NCBI RefSeq assembly: GCF_004138285.1
Contig: NZ_SCFN01000001.1
Location: forward strand, 558,001-622,000
DNA length: 64,000 nt
Reading direction: 5' to 3'
Origin: Gottfriedia acidiceleris
Lineage (GTDB): Bacteria; Bacillota; Bacilli; Bacillales; Bacillaceae_G
The translations under genes were made by a program, and so were the position numbers. Every line of letters begins with the position of its first letter. Within the stretch, counting starts at the first letter, position 1. The notes beneath the pieces are model-generated. The model ran no database searches. It was not told the origin of the DNA and saw nothing but the letters and a program-made list of their open reading frames with translations. Shown here piece after piece: positions 27,143 through 36,252 of the stretch.

Positions 27143-27931
27143 ACTTATATTAAAAATGAAAACGTTTTAATTAGTAAATAAGTCACGATAAAAGTTTTGT
27201 CAAAATATATCGAATGTCCGTACTAAATAAATAACTGTAGTGCTATGCTACATACTGTAATACTGAACTGGATGACCAAAGATAGTGATGGAAACTAGAT
27301 TCTCTTAGAACAATATTAAAATGATCTTTTAACAATTTATTCTGAAGACGAATCAAAGGATAATTTAAGCAAAAATGGTTATTATAAATTATGGAGACGC
27401 TAGTAGTAATTCCATCATTTTATACAATTGGATACCTATTTACTTTATTTTACAGAATTGTCTTTAAATTTGCAAATACTCATTTTCCCTACTTTTTTAA
27501 TAAATTTTATAATTAGTTCAATACTACTAAATATAAAATAAATGTTTTGAAGACATATTACCTATATCGTATTAGCAATTATTTTATTAGAGTTTCATAA
27601 TAGAATGGGATGAATCTTTTGCTTAAGCTTTTTTGTGAAAATGATTAAAATCAAATTAAAAGTTTAATGGGTGATGATTGTTTTAAATGGTTTCTTAAAA
27701 AAACTTACTTATTTCATTTATCAAGAGGTGAGTTTATACAAATATAATTTGCAATTATGCTATATCGAATTTAATTCTTTATAGTAGGAAGGTTTATTTA
27801 ATTTTGAAATCGTTTAACAATTTTTAAATTTATCCAATATAATACTTTTTTTATTGTTTTTAATCGTATACAATAATAATGTTATAGTAATTAATTTTAT
27901 TTTTTTAAGGGGTTACATAAGGGGGATCATA
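27143..27931. other. Gene-poor AT-rich stretch between sigA and cccA
   Basis: About 790 bases with no supported gene. A 41-codon frame at 27391-27516 (METLVVIPSFYTIGYLFTLF...) is hydrophobic but has no ribosome site; in-frame reading can be continued after its stop, so it may be a decayed membrane gene. TGAAAACGTTTTAA near 27162 is cre-like but has no gene at the right distance. cccA promoter elements probably lie within the last 100 bases; TATAAT is at about 27838. Confidence 0.4.
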
Positions 27932-28288
27932 ATGAAACGAAATCCATTAATTCCTTTTGCTCTAATTGCAGCACTAGGAATCGCAGTCATGCTAATTATT
28001 TCATTAAAAGGAGCAAAACAGGCTGATGAAATTGCTAACGGTGATAAAAAACCGGCGCAAACAGCATCAACTAAGCCAGATGAAATATATGCTCAAACAT
28101 GTGTTAGCTGTCATGGTGATCAATTACAAGGGGTTGTAGGACCAAACTTAACTAAAGTAGGTTCAAAATACTCAGAAGATCAAATCAAAGACATTCTTAA
28201 AAACGGTAAAGAAGGCGGAATGCCAGCTGGTTTACTACAAGGACCACAATTGGATGCTGTTGCTAAATGGTTATCTGAGAAAAAATAA
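27932..28288 (+). CDS. cccA: Cytochrome c-550 CccA
   Basis: 118-residue membrane-anchored c-type cytochrome. One N-terminal membrane helix (about 7-26), a flexible linker rich in Lys, Ala and Thr (32-50), then a haem domain with CVSCHG (haem attachment) and the axial Met in GGMPAGLL. ATG 27932 follows AAGGGGGATC; an in-frame start further upstream lacks a ribosome site. It carries electrons between the bc complex and terminal oxidase. Its position after sigA is the same as in B. subtilis. Confidence 0.94.
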   Translation: MKRNPLIPFALIAALGIAVMLIISLKGAKQADEIANGDKKPAQTASTKPDEIYAQTCVSCHGDQLQGVVGPNLTKVGSKYSEDQIKDILKNGKEGGMPAGLLQGPQLDAVAKWLSEKK

Positions 28289-28299
28289 ACAAGCATATA

Positions 28300-28331
28300 A
28301 AATGACCTCTTCGATTGAAGGGGTCATTTCA
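28300..28331 (+). terminator. Terminator of cccA (left copy of a duplicated pair)
   Basis: AAATGACCTCTTC / GAAGGGGTCATTT with a short loop; one T-G pair. The same 13-base arms recur at 28490-28520. Confidence 0.8.
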
Positions 28332-28359
28332 CTGTTTGGTCAAAGTACAAAAATTTGAT

Positions 28360-28492
28360 TTTCAGACTGATTGAAAACGCTTGTCTTTCGAGGCGCGAAG
28401 GTCGAAGAGGAGCGGAGTTACCTAAGACGGTAATGAGCACCGCAAGCGGCCGAAGCAACAAAGAAAGCGAGCGTTTGGCAATCAGTCTGAAA
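28360..28492. repeat. GC-rich structured foldback element (133 bp)
   Basis: Outer arms TTTCAGACTGATTG and CAATCAGTCTGAAA are perfectly inverted. A second helix pairs AACGCTTGTCTTTC with GAAAGCGAGCGTT apart from a small bulge. The interior (28390-28463) is far more GC-rich than the surroundings and contains TTACC/GGTAA and CCGC/GCGG hairpins. It lies between two copies of the cccA terminator. No frame or ribosome site is present. It resembles short non-coding repeats of the Bacillus cereus type; membership is from memory and unverified. Confidence 0.7.
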
Positions 28493-28523
28493 TGACCTCT
28501 TCGTTAAGAAGGGGTCATTTTGG
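28490..28523 (+). terminator. Second copy of the cccA-type terminator
   Basis: AAATGACCTCTTC / GAAGGGGTCATTT with a GTTAA loop and four T. The arms are identical to those at 28300-28329. Its first bases overlap the right arm of the foldback element. Confidence 0.8.
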
Positions 28524-28584
28524 TTTCTAGACTACTATAGTGTAAAATGATGATATGAAAATAAAATGAAATGGTGATTTTGTT

Positions 28585-29292
28585 ATGAATGAAGTTAATT
28601 TATCAAAGCGTTTAAAAAGAGTATTTGATTACATACCAGAGGGCACAAAATTAGCTGATATTGGATCAGATCATGCTTATTTACCTTGTTATGCAGTTTT
28701 AAATAAAAGATGTACCTCAGCAATTGTTGGGGAAATTACTGAAGGTCCATATAATTCAGCACGTTCTACAATTCGTCAAAGTGGGCTAGAAGGAATTGTA
28801 GAAGCAAGAATGGGAGACGGATTGGAGGTTTTAGTACCAAACGAAGTAGATGTCATAACAATAGCTGGAATGGGTGGTTCTTTGATTTCTAGCATATTAG
28901 AAAATGGTAAAGAAAAACTTCAAGGTGTTGAAACATTAGTGTTGCAACCAAACATTGGTGCACATCAAATTAGAAATTGGCTTGATAAAGAAGGATATTC
29001 TCTTGTGGAAGAAGATATATTAGAAGAGGATGGAAAAATCTATGAAATTCTAGTATCTTCTAAATCGAATCCAAATAGTGCTTACAGTGAAAAGAAAGAT
29101 ATGGAACTATTTATAGGTCCCTACTTATTAAAAAACAAAAATGATGCATTTAAGAAGAAATGGGAACATGAAAAAAATAATTTTGAAAGAATCTTAACTC
29201 AACTTGAATCTGCAAAACAAACAGAGGAATCAGTTCAGAAAATTAAAGAAGTCGAACAGAAACTTGAGTGGATAAAAGAGGTGCTTTCATGA
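28585..29292 (+). CDS. trmK: tRNA (adenine(22)-N1)-methyltransferase TrmK
   Basis: 235-residue Rossmann-fold methyltransferase that methylates A22 of tRNA with SAM. The SAM-binding motif is ADIGSDHAYLP (about 24-34) and the later motif is TIAGMGGSLI (about 93-102). The C-terminal coiled coil (about 170-235) is a family feature. It overlaps the next gene in ATGA, the conserved trmK-yqfO pair. Confidence 0.94.
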   Translation: MNEVNLSKRLKRVFDYIPEGTKLADIGSDHAYLPCYAVLNKRCTSAIVGEITEGPYNSARSTIRQSGLEGIVEARMGDGLEVLVPNEVDVITIAGMGGSLISSILENGKEKLQGVETLVLQPNIGAHQIRNWLDKEGYSLVEEDILEEDGKIYEILVSSKSNPNSAYSEKKDMELFIGPYLLKNKNDAFKKKWEHEKNNFERILTQLESAKQTEESVQKIKEVEQKLEWIKEVLS

Positions 29293-30407
29293 AATCGGTA
29301 AATGGTTTTCAGGTAGTACAACATTTTGAAGAACTATTCCCTAAGCATTTAGCTGAGGAAGGTGATCCAAATGGTCTTCAAATAGGTACATTATCAAAAC
29401 AAGTGTCAAAGGTATTAATCGCATTAGACGTCACAAAAGAGGTGGTAGAAGAGGCAATTTCAATAGGAGCGAACCTAATTATTGCTCACCATCCTATTAT
29501 TTATCGTCCTTTAAAAAAGATTGATACAGACAGTGAACCGGGTAAAATTGTTGAACTTTGTATTAAACATGATATCGCTGTTTTTGCAGCACATACAAAT
29601 GTTGATATTGCAGAAATCGGTGTGAGTGATTTTTTAGCCGAAGCTTTACAATTAGAAAATACGAGTGTTCTCGCTCCTACATATGTAGAAAAATTAATTA
29701 AGTTAGTTGTATTTGTACCGAAAACTCATGCAGAAATTGTATTAAATGCAATTTGTGATGCTGGGGCAGGTCATATTGGTGATTACAGCCATTGTAGCTT
29801 TAGTTCGAATGGAACAGGGACATTTATGCCGTTAGAGGGGACAACACCTTTTATTGGGCAACAGGGTCAATTAGAAGAAGTTGATGAGGTAAAGCTCGAA
29901 ACAGTTGTTCCCCAATTAAAATTAAAACAAATTCTAAAAGTCATGCAAAAAGCTCATCCGTATGAAGAAGTAGCATATGATACACACATACTAGAAAATG
30001 AAGGCAAAACATTTGGGATTGGAAGAATCGGAAGCCTTAAAGAAGAAATTTCATTAGAAGAATTTGCGCATTATGTGAAAGAAAAATTAGATTTACAAGG
30101 TGTAAGAGTGGTAGGGAACTTAAGAGATCGAGTAAAAAAAGTTGCAATTGTAGGTGGAGATGGAAATAAGTTTGCCTATCATGCAAAAAGAAATGGTGCA
30201 GATGTTTATTTAAGTGGTGATATATATTACCACGTGGCACAGGATTGGAAAATGCTTAATTTAAATATAGTTGATGCAGGTCACAATATTGAAAAAGTAA
30301 TGAAATTAGGTGTTAAACGTCTTTTAGATAATAAATTAAAAGAAAAAAACATGGCTTGTGAAATTATCGCTTCAACGATCCACACTGATCCATTTACATT
30401 TATTTAA
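29289..30407 (+). CDS. yqfO: Nif3-like dinuclear metal centre protein YqfO
   Basis: 372-residue protein of the Nif3/DUF34 family. Two Nif3 halves (about 8-130 and 245-372) flank an inserted PII-like domain (about 135-235), the arrangement of B. subtilis YqfO. Metal ligands are in IIAHHPIIY, AAHTNVDIA, and DAGHNIEKV. ATG 29289 overlaps the trmK stop and has AGAGGTG upstream. Function is unsettled; family members may act as GTP cyclohydrolase-related or metal-handling proteins. Confidence 0.93.
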   Translation: MKSVNGFQVVQHFEELFPKHLAEEGDPNGLQIGTLSKQVSKVLIALDVTKEVVEEAISIGANLIIAHHPIIYRPLKKIDTDSEPGKIVELCIKHDIAVFAAHTNVDIAEIGVSDFLAEALQLENTSVLAPTYVEKLIKLVVFVPKTHAEIVLNAICDAGAGHIGDYSHCSFSSNGTGTFMPLEGTTPFIGQQGQLEEVDEVKLETVVPQLKLKQILKVMQKAHPYEEVAYDTHILENEGKTFGIGRIGSLKEEISLEEFAHYVKEKLDLQGVRVVGNLRDRVKKVAIVGGDGNKFAYHAKRNGADVYLSGDIYYHVAQDWKMLNLNIVDAGHNIEKVMKLGVKRLLDNKLKEKNMACEIIASTIHTDPFTFI

Positions 30408-30424
30408 AAGTTTTTTTTACAAAT

Positions 30425-30471
30425 AAACAAATAGGACTTCTGGGTTAAAAATCCAGAAGTCCTATTTGTTT
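30425..30471. terminator. Bidirectional terminator, yqfO / ispH
   Basis: 19-bp perfect stem AAACAAATAGGACTTCTGG with its complement and a 9-base loop. It reaches into the ispH stop codon on the minus strand. Confidence 0.9.
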
Positions 30472-31414
30472 AGTCTTTTATTCTAACTTTAGGTAGTATT
30501 TTACTTAATTCTACTCCTGATTTTGTATCCCAAGTGCTTTCATCGTTTGGATCATATTTCTCTAAAAATGCGATAACCTCACGAGTTATCGGTGTTGGAG
30601 TAGAAGCTCCAGACGTAACTGCTACAGTCTCAACGCCCTCTAACCATTTTAATTGAAGTTCAGTAATATCTGAAATACGAAATGCCTTTGTTCCTGCAAT
30701 TTCATGCGAAACTTGAGCAAGTCTATTTGAGTTATTACTCATCGGGTCACCTACGACAATTGTTAAATCTGCTTGGCTTGCTTGATCTGCAATCGCTTCT
30801 TGACGTACTTGAGTTGCCATACAAATTTCTTTATGAACATGAGCAGTCGGATACTTTTTAATTGCGTATTGAATTAATTCTACTACGTCCCATTGGCTCA
30901 TAGTTGTTTGGTTTGTAATGATAATTTTATCAGTAGGAATTTCTAATGCATCAATATCAGATTTATTTTGAATTAGGTGAACAATCGAAGGGGCGATTCC
31001 AACTGCGCCCTCTGGTTCCGGATGTCCTTTTTTACCAATATAAATAAAGTGATAGCCTTCAGCCATTCGTTCTTTAATTAAATCATGTGTTTTCGTTACA
31101 TCTGGACATGTCGCATCAATCGTCGTAAGCCCTTTTTTAATTGCTTTTGATTTTACTTCTGGAGAAACTCCGTGAGCTGTAAAAATAACAGTACCTTTTT
31201 CAATCTTATCTAGGATATCTAATCTGCTTGGACCATCTAAAGTAATGATCCCTTCTTCTTCAAATGCGTCTGTAACATGTTTATTATGAACAATCATACC
31301 AAGTATGTAAATTGGTCTTGGTAGTGATGGATCTTTAGCTGCATTTCTAGCAATGACCATTGCATCTACAACTCCGTAGCAATAGCCTCGTGGGGTAACT
31401 TTAATAACTTTCAT
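30470..31414 (-). CDS. ispH: 4-hydroxy-3-methylbut-2-enyl diphosphate reductase IspH
   Basis: Iron-sulfur enzyme of 314 residues for the last step of the MEP isoprenoid pathway, giving IPP and DMAPP. The three cluster cysteines are in [10 protein letters not shown] (C12), ATCPDVTK and [11 protein letters not shown]. Other motifs are [10 protein letters not shown] and [19 protein letters not shown] precedes the ATG. IspG, the preceding enzyme, is encoded at 49488-50588. Together they show that the organism uses the MEP route. Confidence 0.96.
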   Translation of the reverse strand: MKVIKVTPRGYCYGVVDAMVIARNAAKDPSLPRPIYILGMIVHNKHVTDAFEEEGIITLDGPSRLDILDKIEKGTVIFTAHGVSPEVKSKAIKKGLTTIDATCPDVTKTHDLIKERMAEGYHFIYIGKKGHPEPEGAVGIAPSIVHLIQNKSDIDALEIPTDKIIITNQTTMSQWDVVELIQYAIKKYPTAHVHKEICMATQVRQEAIADQASQADLTIVVGDPMSNNSNRLAQVSHEIAGTKAFRISDITELQLKWLEGVETVAVTSGASTPTPITREVIAFLEKYDPNDESTWDTKSGVELSKILPKVRIKD

Positions 31415-31495
31415 GGAGTAGCCCCTCCTTTATAATATTGTTGTCATTTTTTATTATAAAGGAGGAAGATACTACTATACAAAGAAAAAGAAAAT

Positions 31496-32281
31496 TTACA
31501 TAAACAATTTTGGTTTTGGATTTACGTTTGATGCAGTTTCTTCAATATTATGAGATGGTTCTACTTCTTCTGACTTAATAGGAGCTTTTTTTCTTTTTTT
31601 TGTTTTTGTTTCTTGTGTTTGCTCTACATCAATGATTCCATTAGCCTCATTTTTACTTTTTTTTGTATCAATCGGGTCATCGGTATTTACTGCTTTAAAT
31701 ATTTTATAGATTGAAGGGAAATTTTTAATAGCAGGAGCGTATTGTTGAATCATTGGCGTGACTTGTTGTGCTGCTTGAACAGCTTTTTGCATACTACCGA
31801 TGACACCTGTAATAGAAGTGTCTCCTCCCATTAAACGCGAGAAAAATCCTGGACTGGCATCATCATCTTTTTCGGGTGGTTGCCCAGTCATTGGGTACTG
31901 ATTTTGTGATCCTTGTTGCTGAAAATTACCACTGCCCTGTGCCTGCATTACTGGCTGATTTTGAAAAGGAACAGGTTGTAAAATTTTATTTTGGCTTATA
32001 TATTGTTGATGTGCGTTTAACTGCGGTTGATATGCAATTGGTTGATGATAATGACCTTGTTGCCCAATAATTTGTTGGACTGGTGGATAAAACTGTTGTT
32101 GATGTTGCTGATAAGGTTGCTGCGGTGTTTGAGGATATGGATATCTTTGATCAAAATTTGGTCTTGCACCGTATGGATTTTGTAAATTTTGATAAGGCTG
32201 TTGATAACTATTATAAAAATTTGGACCGTTCATCGGAAAAGGCTGTTTATTTTTTTTCTTAAACTTATCAAGTAATCCCAA
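31496..32281 (-). CDS. yqfQ: VrrA/YqfQ-family protein with Gln/Pro/Tyr-rich region
   Basis: 261-residue protein. TTG at 32281 is the start: AAAGGAGG ends seven bases earlier, and an upstream in-frame ATG lies inside the ribosome site. It opens MGLLDKFKKK, then a low-complexity Gln/Pro/Tyr region (about 15-130, QQPYQ-like repeats), then a conserved helical segment SPGFFSRLMGG ... GSMQKAVQAAQQVTPMIQQYAP and a Lys-rich tail. This layout and the position between ispH and cshB match VrrA of B. anthracis (variable repeat region A). Function is unknown. Confidence 0.85.
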   Translation of the reverse strand: MGLLDKFKKKNKQPFPMNGPNFYNSYQQPYQNLQNPYGARPNFDQRYPYPQTPQQPYQQHQQQFYPPVQQIIGQQGHYHQPIAYQPQLNAHQQYISQNKILQPVPFQNQPVMQAQGSGNFQQQGSQNQYPMTGQPPEKDDDASPGFFSRLMGGDTSITGVIGSMQKAVQAAQQVTPMIQQYAPAIKNFPSIYKIFKAVNTDDPIDTKKSKNEANGIIDVEQTQETKTKKRKKAPIKSEEVEPSHNIEETASNVNPKPKLFM

Positions 32282-32506
32282 TATAATACCTCCTTTCAAA
32301 AATGCTCTTTATTACTTAGGCTATGCACATAATTTGAAATGGTTAGTATAGGACAGAATAAAAATTAAAATGCTACTAAAGAAGAAAGAAAAATTAGAAT
32401 TAGCTTTATTGGGCAAATCTATTGTATAATAAATAATTGTAGCTATTTTGTACGAGGAGATAGATTCCTCATTTCATAGAAAGTTTAAATTAAGAAGGTG
32501 AGTTAT

Positions 32507-33814
32507 ATGGCAATTTCATTTAAAAATTTTCAATTAAAACCATTTATTTTGGAAGCGATAGAGAAGAAACACTTTACAGAACCAACAGAAATTCAACAAA
32601 AGATAATACCTCAAGTTAAAACTGGACGTAGTGTAATCGGTCAATCGCAAACAGGGTCAGGAAAGACTCATGCATACCTAATTCCGACAATTAATACATT
32701 AGATCCATCTGTAGATCAAGTGCAATTAGTAATAACTGCTCCAACTCGTGAATTAGCAACTCAAATTTATAATGATGTTCAAGCGATCATTGAATGTTGT
32801 CCAGAAGATGAGCAATTAACTGCAAAAAACTTCGTTGGAGGAACCGACTACAAACGTACTGTTGAAAAACTAAAGAAACAGCCACATATCGTAATCGGAA
32901 CTACTGGACGTATTAAAGATTTAGTAAATGATAATGTATTATTAGTTCATACTACGAAGTATTTAGTAGTGGATGAAGCGGATTTAATGTTAGATATGGG
33001 ATTTATCCATGATGTGGACCAAGTTGCATCAAAAATGCCTAAGAAACTACAAATGCTTGTTTTTTCAGCGACAATTCCTGAGAAACTTAAACCGTTTTTG
33101 AAAAAGTATATGGAAAATCCTGAACATATTCATATTAATCCACAACAACTTTCAGCTCAGAAAATTGAACATATTATTGTTCCAAGCCGCCATAAGGACA
33201 AAGTTAAAATGGCTAAAGATATTTTATTAAGTTTTCAGCCATATTTAGCAATAGTCTTTACAAATACGAAGAAAAAGGCTGAAGAAGTTGCGAGTCAATT
33301 ATCATCATATGGCTTAAAAGTTGGTCAAATTCATGGAGATTTAAGTCCTCGTGAACGTAAAAAAATGATGAAGCAAATTCAAGATTTAGAGTTCCAATAT
33401 ATTGTTGCTACTGACTTAGCTTCCCGAGGCATCGATATTGAAGGGGTAAGTCATGTAATAAATATTGAACTACCAGCAGATTTAGATTTTTATGTCCACC
33501 GTGTAGGTCGTACAGGGCGTGCAAACTTCTCTGGAACTGCCATCACAATTTATGATCAAGAAGATGAACAAGCATTAGACAAACTTCAAGATCGTGGAAT
33601 TACATTTGAGCATCGTGAACTAAAAAAAGGTGAATGGGTTGATTTAGGACCTCGCTCAAAACGTAAGCTACGTAAAAAAACTGATCGAAATTTAGATGCA
33701 GTTGCTGGTAAAGCTATTAAAAAGCCATCTAAAGTTAAACCTGGCTATAAACGTAAACTGAATGAACAAAGAGAATCATTTAAAAATAAAGTGAAAAGAA
33801 AAACGAGTAGATAG
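32507..33814 (+). CDS. cshB: DEAD-box RNA helicase CshB
   Basis: 435-residue RNA helicase. Motifs in order: Q motif (EPTEIQQKIIP), SQTGSGKTHA (motif I), PTRELA (Ia), VVDEADLML (II, the DEAD box), FSATIP (III), RGIDIEGVSHVI (V) and HRVGRTGRA (VI). The C-terminal tail is very basic. ATG 32507 follows AGAAGGTGAG. CshB works in RNA turnover and cold adaptation in Bacillus. It is divergent from yqfQ, with the promoters in the 225-base gap. Confidence 0.95.
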   Translation: MAISFKNFQLKPFILEAIEKKHFTEPTEIQQKIIPQVKTGRSVIGQSQTGSGKTHAYLIPTINTLDPSVDQVQLVITAPTRELATQIYNDVQAIIECCPEDEQLTAKNFVGGTDYKRTVEKLKKQPHIVIGTTGRIKDLVNDNVLLVHTTKYLVVDEADLMLDMGFIHDVDQVASKMPKKLQMLVFSATIPEKLKPFLKKYMENPEHIHINPQQLSAQKIEHIIVPSRHKDKVKMAKDILLSFQPYLAIVFTNTKKKAEEVASQLSSYGLKVGQIHGDLSPRERKKMMKQIQDLEFQYIVATDLASRGIDIEGVSHVINIELPADLDFYVHRVGRTGRANFSGTAITIYDQEDEQALDKLQDRGITFEHRELKKGEWVDLGPRSKRKLRKKTDRNLDAVAGKAIKKPSKVKPGYKRKLNEQRESFKNKVKRKTSR

Positions 33815-33818
33815 TTTG

Positions 33819-33851
33819 AAAAAAGAAAGGAAGAATATTCCTTTCTTTTTC
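33819..33851 (+). terminator. Rho-independent terminator of cshB
   Basis: GAAAAAAGAAAGGAA / TTCCTTTCTTTTTC stem with a GAATA loop and T-rich tail. Confidence 0.88.
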
Positions 33852-33936
33852 TTTTATAACCAGGCGAACCATTTAACCATGATTGATTTTCATGTTAAAA
33901 TGGTAAGTATGATTAATTAAGGTAGGAGCTGAAAGA

Positions 33937-34830
33937 ATGTTACGAATTGGATCTCATGTTTCAATGAGCGGTAAGAAGATGTTTTTAGCCGCAAGTGAAG
34001 AAGCTGCAAGCTATGGTGCTAATACATTTATGGTATATACAGGTGCGCCTCAAAATACACGTCGTAAAGCAATTGAAGATTTAAATATTGAAGCAGGTTT
34101 AAAACATATGGCTGAAAATGGAATTGCTGATATAGTAGTCCATGCACCATATATTATCAATATTGGAAATACTACAAATCCAGCTACCTATGAATTAGGT
34201 GTTGAATTTTTACAAAAAGAAATAGACCGTACAGCAGCATTAGGAGCAAAGCAAATCGTATTACATCCAGGTGCTCACGTAGGCGCTGGTGAAGATGCTG
34301 GTATCGACAGAATTATTCAAGGTTTAAATGAAGTATTAACAGCTGAAACGCCAGTACAAATTGCGCTTGAAACCATGGCTGGAAAAGGTTCAGAATGTGG
34401 TAAATCATTCGAAGAAATAGCGAGAATTATGGAAGGTGTACACTACAACGATAAATTATCAATTTGTTTTGATACATGTCATATTAATGACGCTGGATAT
34501 GATATCGTTAATGACTTTGATGGTGTCTTACAGCAATTCGATCACTTAATTGGGATCGATAAAATAAAAGTACTTCATATTAACGATAGTAAGAATCCAA
34601 TGGGAAGTCGAAAAGACCGACATGAGAACATTGGCTTTGGGTCGATTGGATTTAAAGCATTAAACTATATTGTTCATCATCCACAACTAATGGACATCCC
34701 TAAAATTTTAGAAACTCCATATGTTGGTGAAGATAAAAACAACAAGGTTCCACCGTATAAATTAGAAATTGAAATGTTACGCAATCAAGAATTCAATGAA
34801 AACCTAATTCAAGATTTATTGAAAGCATAA
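33937..34830 (+). CDS. nfo: Endonuclease IV
   Basis: 297-residue AP endonuclease that cuts DNA at abasic sites in base-excision repair. The three family signatures are visible: [22 protein letters not shown] and [13 protein letters not shown], the last with metal ligands. The N terminus [11 protein letters not shown] is typical. It follows cshB as in B. subtilis (yqfS). Length is normal. Confidence 0.96.
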   Translation: MLRIGSHVSMSGKKMFLAASEEAASYGANTFMVYTGAPQNTRRKAIEDLNIEAGLKHMAENGIADIVVHAPYIINIGNTTNPATYELGVEFLQKEIDRTAALGAKQIVLHPGAHVGAGEDAGIDRIIQGLNEVLTAETPVQIALETMAGKGSECGKSFEEIARIMEGVHYNDKLSICFDTCHINDAGYDIVNDFDGVLQQFDHLIGIDKIKVLHINDSKNPMGSRKDRHENIGFGSIGFKALNYIVHHPQLMDIPKILETPYVGEDKNNKVPPYKLEIEMLRNQEFNENLIQDLLKA

Positions 34831-34837
34831 TTCAATG

Positions 34838-34872
34838 AAACCAGTTCAATTTAAATAATGGGCTGGTTTTCT
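34838..34872 (+). terminator. Terminator of nfo
   Basis: AAACCAG / CTGGTTT with an 18-base loop, then TCTTTACTTTC. The long loop makes this moderate. Confidence 0.6.
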
Positions 34873-34935
34873 TTACTTTCTTATTCGATCGTTCGAACTT
34901 TATCTTCGCTCTTGATGAAATTGGAAAAAAAATGG

Positions 34936-35059
34936 ACTGCAAATAAAATCTGTAAATCGCAATTAAAATAGGTAAAACTGCAATTAAAATTAGAGAATCG
35001 TAAATAAATTTATCAAAACTGCAATTAAATTCCAAAGAATCGCAAATAATGTCCAAAAT
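34936..35059. repeat. Six tandem units of 20-21 bases
   Basis: Units begin at 34936, 34956, 34977, 34997, 35018 and 35039. Odd units start ACTGCAATTAAA (or ACTGCAAATAAA), even units start ATCGCAATTAAA, ATCGTAAATAAA or ATCGCAAATAAT, so the higher-order unit is about 41-42 bases. A minus-strand frame runs through because 21 is a multiple of three, but it lacks gene features. The following 35060-35250 is AT-rich with nothing identified. Confidence 0.75.
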
Positions 35060-35249
35060 TACTCATACCCCTTAAAGTATTACGACTTAAAAATCTGATA
35101 AAAGTAGATACTTTCAAATGAAAAACTAGCAAATATGCTCTTATTCTTACTAAATTGAATAAAAAACTGTTAATTATTTTTAAATTATCAGTTACAAATA
35201 ATAAGCGCTGTAGAGGTACTCCCCTACTAGCGGTTAGTAATAAAAAAAG

Positions 35250-35285
35250 GCACCCATAAGTCAGTTAATCCGACTTATGAGACAG
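35250..35285 (-). terminator. Terminator of the 99-residue gene, minus strand
   Basis: CATAAGTC / GACTTATG stem; on the minus strand it is followed by GGTGCC and seven T. Confidence 0.65.
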
Positions 35286-35300
35286 CCCCATTCGATCTTC

Positions 35301-35600
35301 TTATAATTCTATTTCTACAACCTTCTTTAACTTACTATCCAAATATGAAGCAATTATCTTTCCGTCCTTAATTCTTTTCACAGTGACAACATTACTAACT
35401 AATTCGTGATCATGTTCGTCTAAATGCATTAATTTAATATAGACCACATGTGCCTTGTCACGTTCGATTAAACTACTAGCGATATTAAGAGCTAAGTTAT
35501 GGCTTAAATCATCCATATGAAACATGTGTTTGAATTTCACTTCGTCATCTGTTTCTTTGTCTAAATAAATAATTTCATAATGTAGCTCATGCAAATCCAT
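35301..35600 (-). CDS. Hypothetical protein (99 aa)
   Basis: Small soluble acidic protein rich in His and Asp (HMFHMDDLSHN, MHLDEHDHE). ATG at 35600 is chosen because GAGAGGG ends about seven bases before it; a longer frame starting at 35615 would include that site. The pattern is alternating beta strands and one helix. I do not recognise the family. It has its own terminator and lies upstream of yqfT/yqfU on the same strand. Confidence 0.65.
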   Translation of the reverse strand: MDLHELHYEIIYLDKETDDEVKFKHMFHMDDLSHNLALNIASSLIERDKAHVVYIKLMHLDEHDHELVSNVVTVKRIKDGKIIASYLDSKLKKVVEIEL

Positions 35601-35718
35601 ATTAATCCCTCTCATTTCGTTTTAGAATAGTTAGGTGATTCTTTGTATGAGCATTATATGATTTGTGAAATGAGTAGAGTTATAAATTAAAGCTTTTTAA
35701 TGAACATTTTAACCAAGC

Positions 35719-35970
35719 TTAAGTTAGCTTTTGAAAAATAATATCAACTTGTTGTGCAGTGGCTTTAGAGGTAACATTTGCAATTTGGGAAAGAATTTGT
35801 TTTTTATGTTCAGCGTCATAAATATTGTAATTTTTCCCGTTTAATATTGCAGCCACTTTATTGGCTTGATCTGGAGTAATATACACTTGATATTGTTGGC
35901 TTAATTTTAATAAATCCTTTGGTGTTATACTATTAACTTTTTTATTTATGAGAGTTTGGATAATATTCAT
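35719..35970 (-). CDS. yqfT: DUF2624 family protein YqfT
   Basis: 83-residue helical protein (MNIIQTLINKKVNSITPKDL...) with the DUF2624 pattern of a short helix-rich domain and the QVDIIFQKL end. Position next to nfo matches yqfT of B. subtilis. AGAGGAGGTT precedes the ATG. No catalytic motif is present and the role is unknown. Confidence 0.8.
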   Translation of the reverse strand: MNIIQTLINKKVNSITPKDLLKLSQQYQVYITPDQANKVAAILNGKNYNIYDAEHKKQILSQIANVTSKATAQQVDIIFQKLT

Positions 35971-36210
35971 TCTGAACCTCCTCTTAGGTGAAATATTACA
36001 TCAATAAATTTTATGAGAGGTTGTTATAAATAATGAGCACAGGACACTAAACACAATTAATTTTTCAAAAATAATGTAAAACAGTGGGAGGGAGCGTTAG
36101 AAAACTGTGACATTTCTATGCTTTCACGTGGAGATTCAGAACCAACATTTGAATGATGAAAATCTAAAAGCGAATTAAATTAATAACTCAATTAAACTAT
36201 TAAAATAGAA

Positions 36211-36240
36211 AAGCTTGAATTCATGATAGAATTCAAGCTT
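36211..36240 (-). terminator. Hairpin after yqfU, minus strand
   Basis: AAGCTTGAATTC / GAATTCAAGCTT perfect 12-bp stem with an ATGATA loop. On the minus strand TTTTCTATTTT follows. Confidence 0.75.
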
Positions 36241-36252
36241 AATTGTTTACTA

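Noticed and set aside
27391-27516. 41-codon hydrophobic frame downstream of sigA
   Set aside because: No ribosome site and no family; kept only as part of the gap description.
34832-35056. 74-codon minus-strand frame through the 21-base repeats
   Set aside because: Open only because the repeat unit is a multiple of three; no start signal, and overlaps the nfo terminator.
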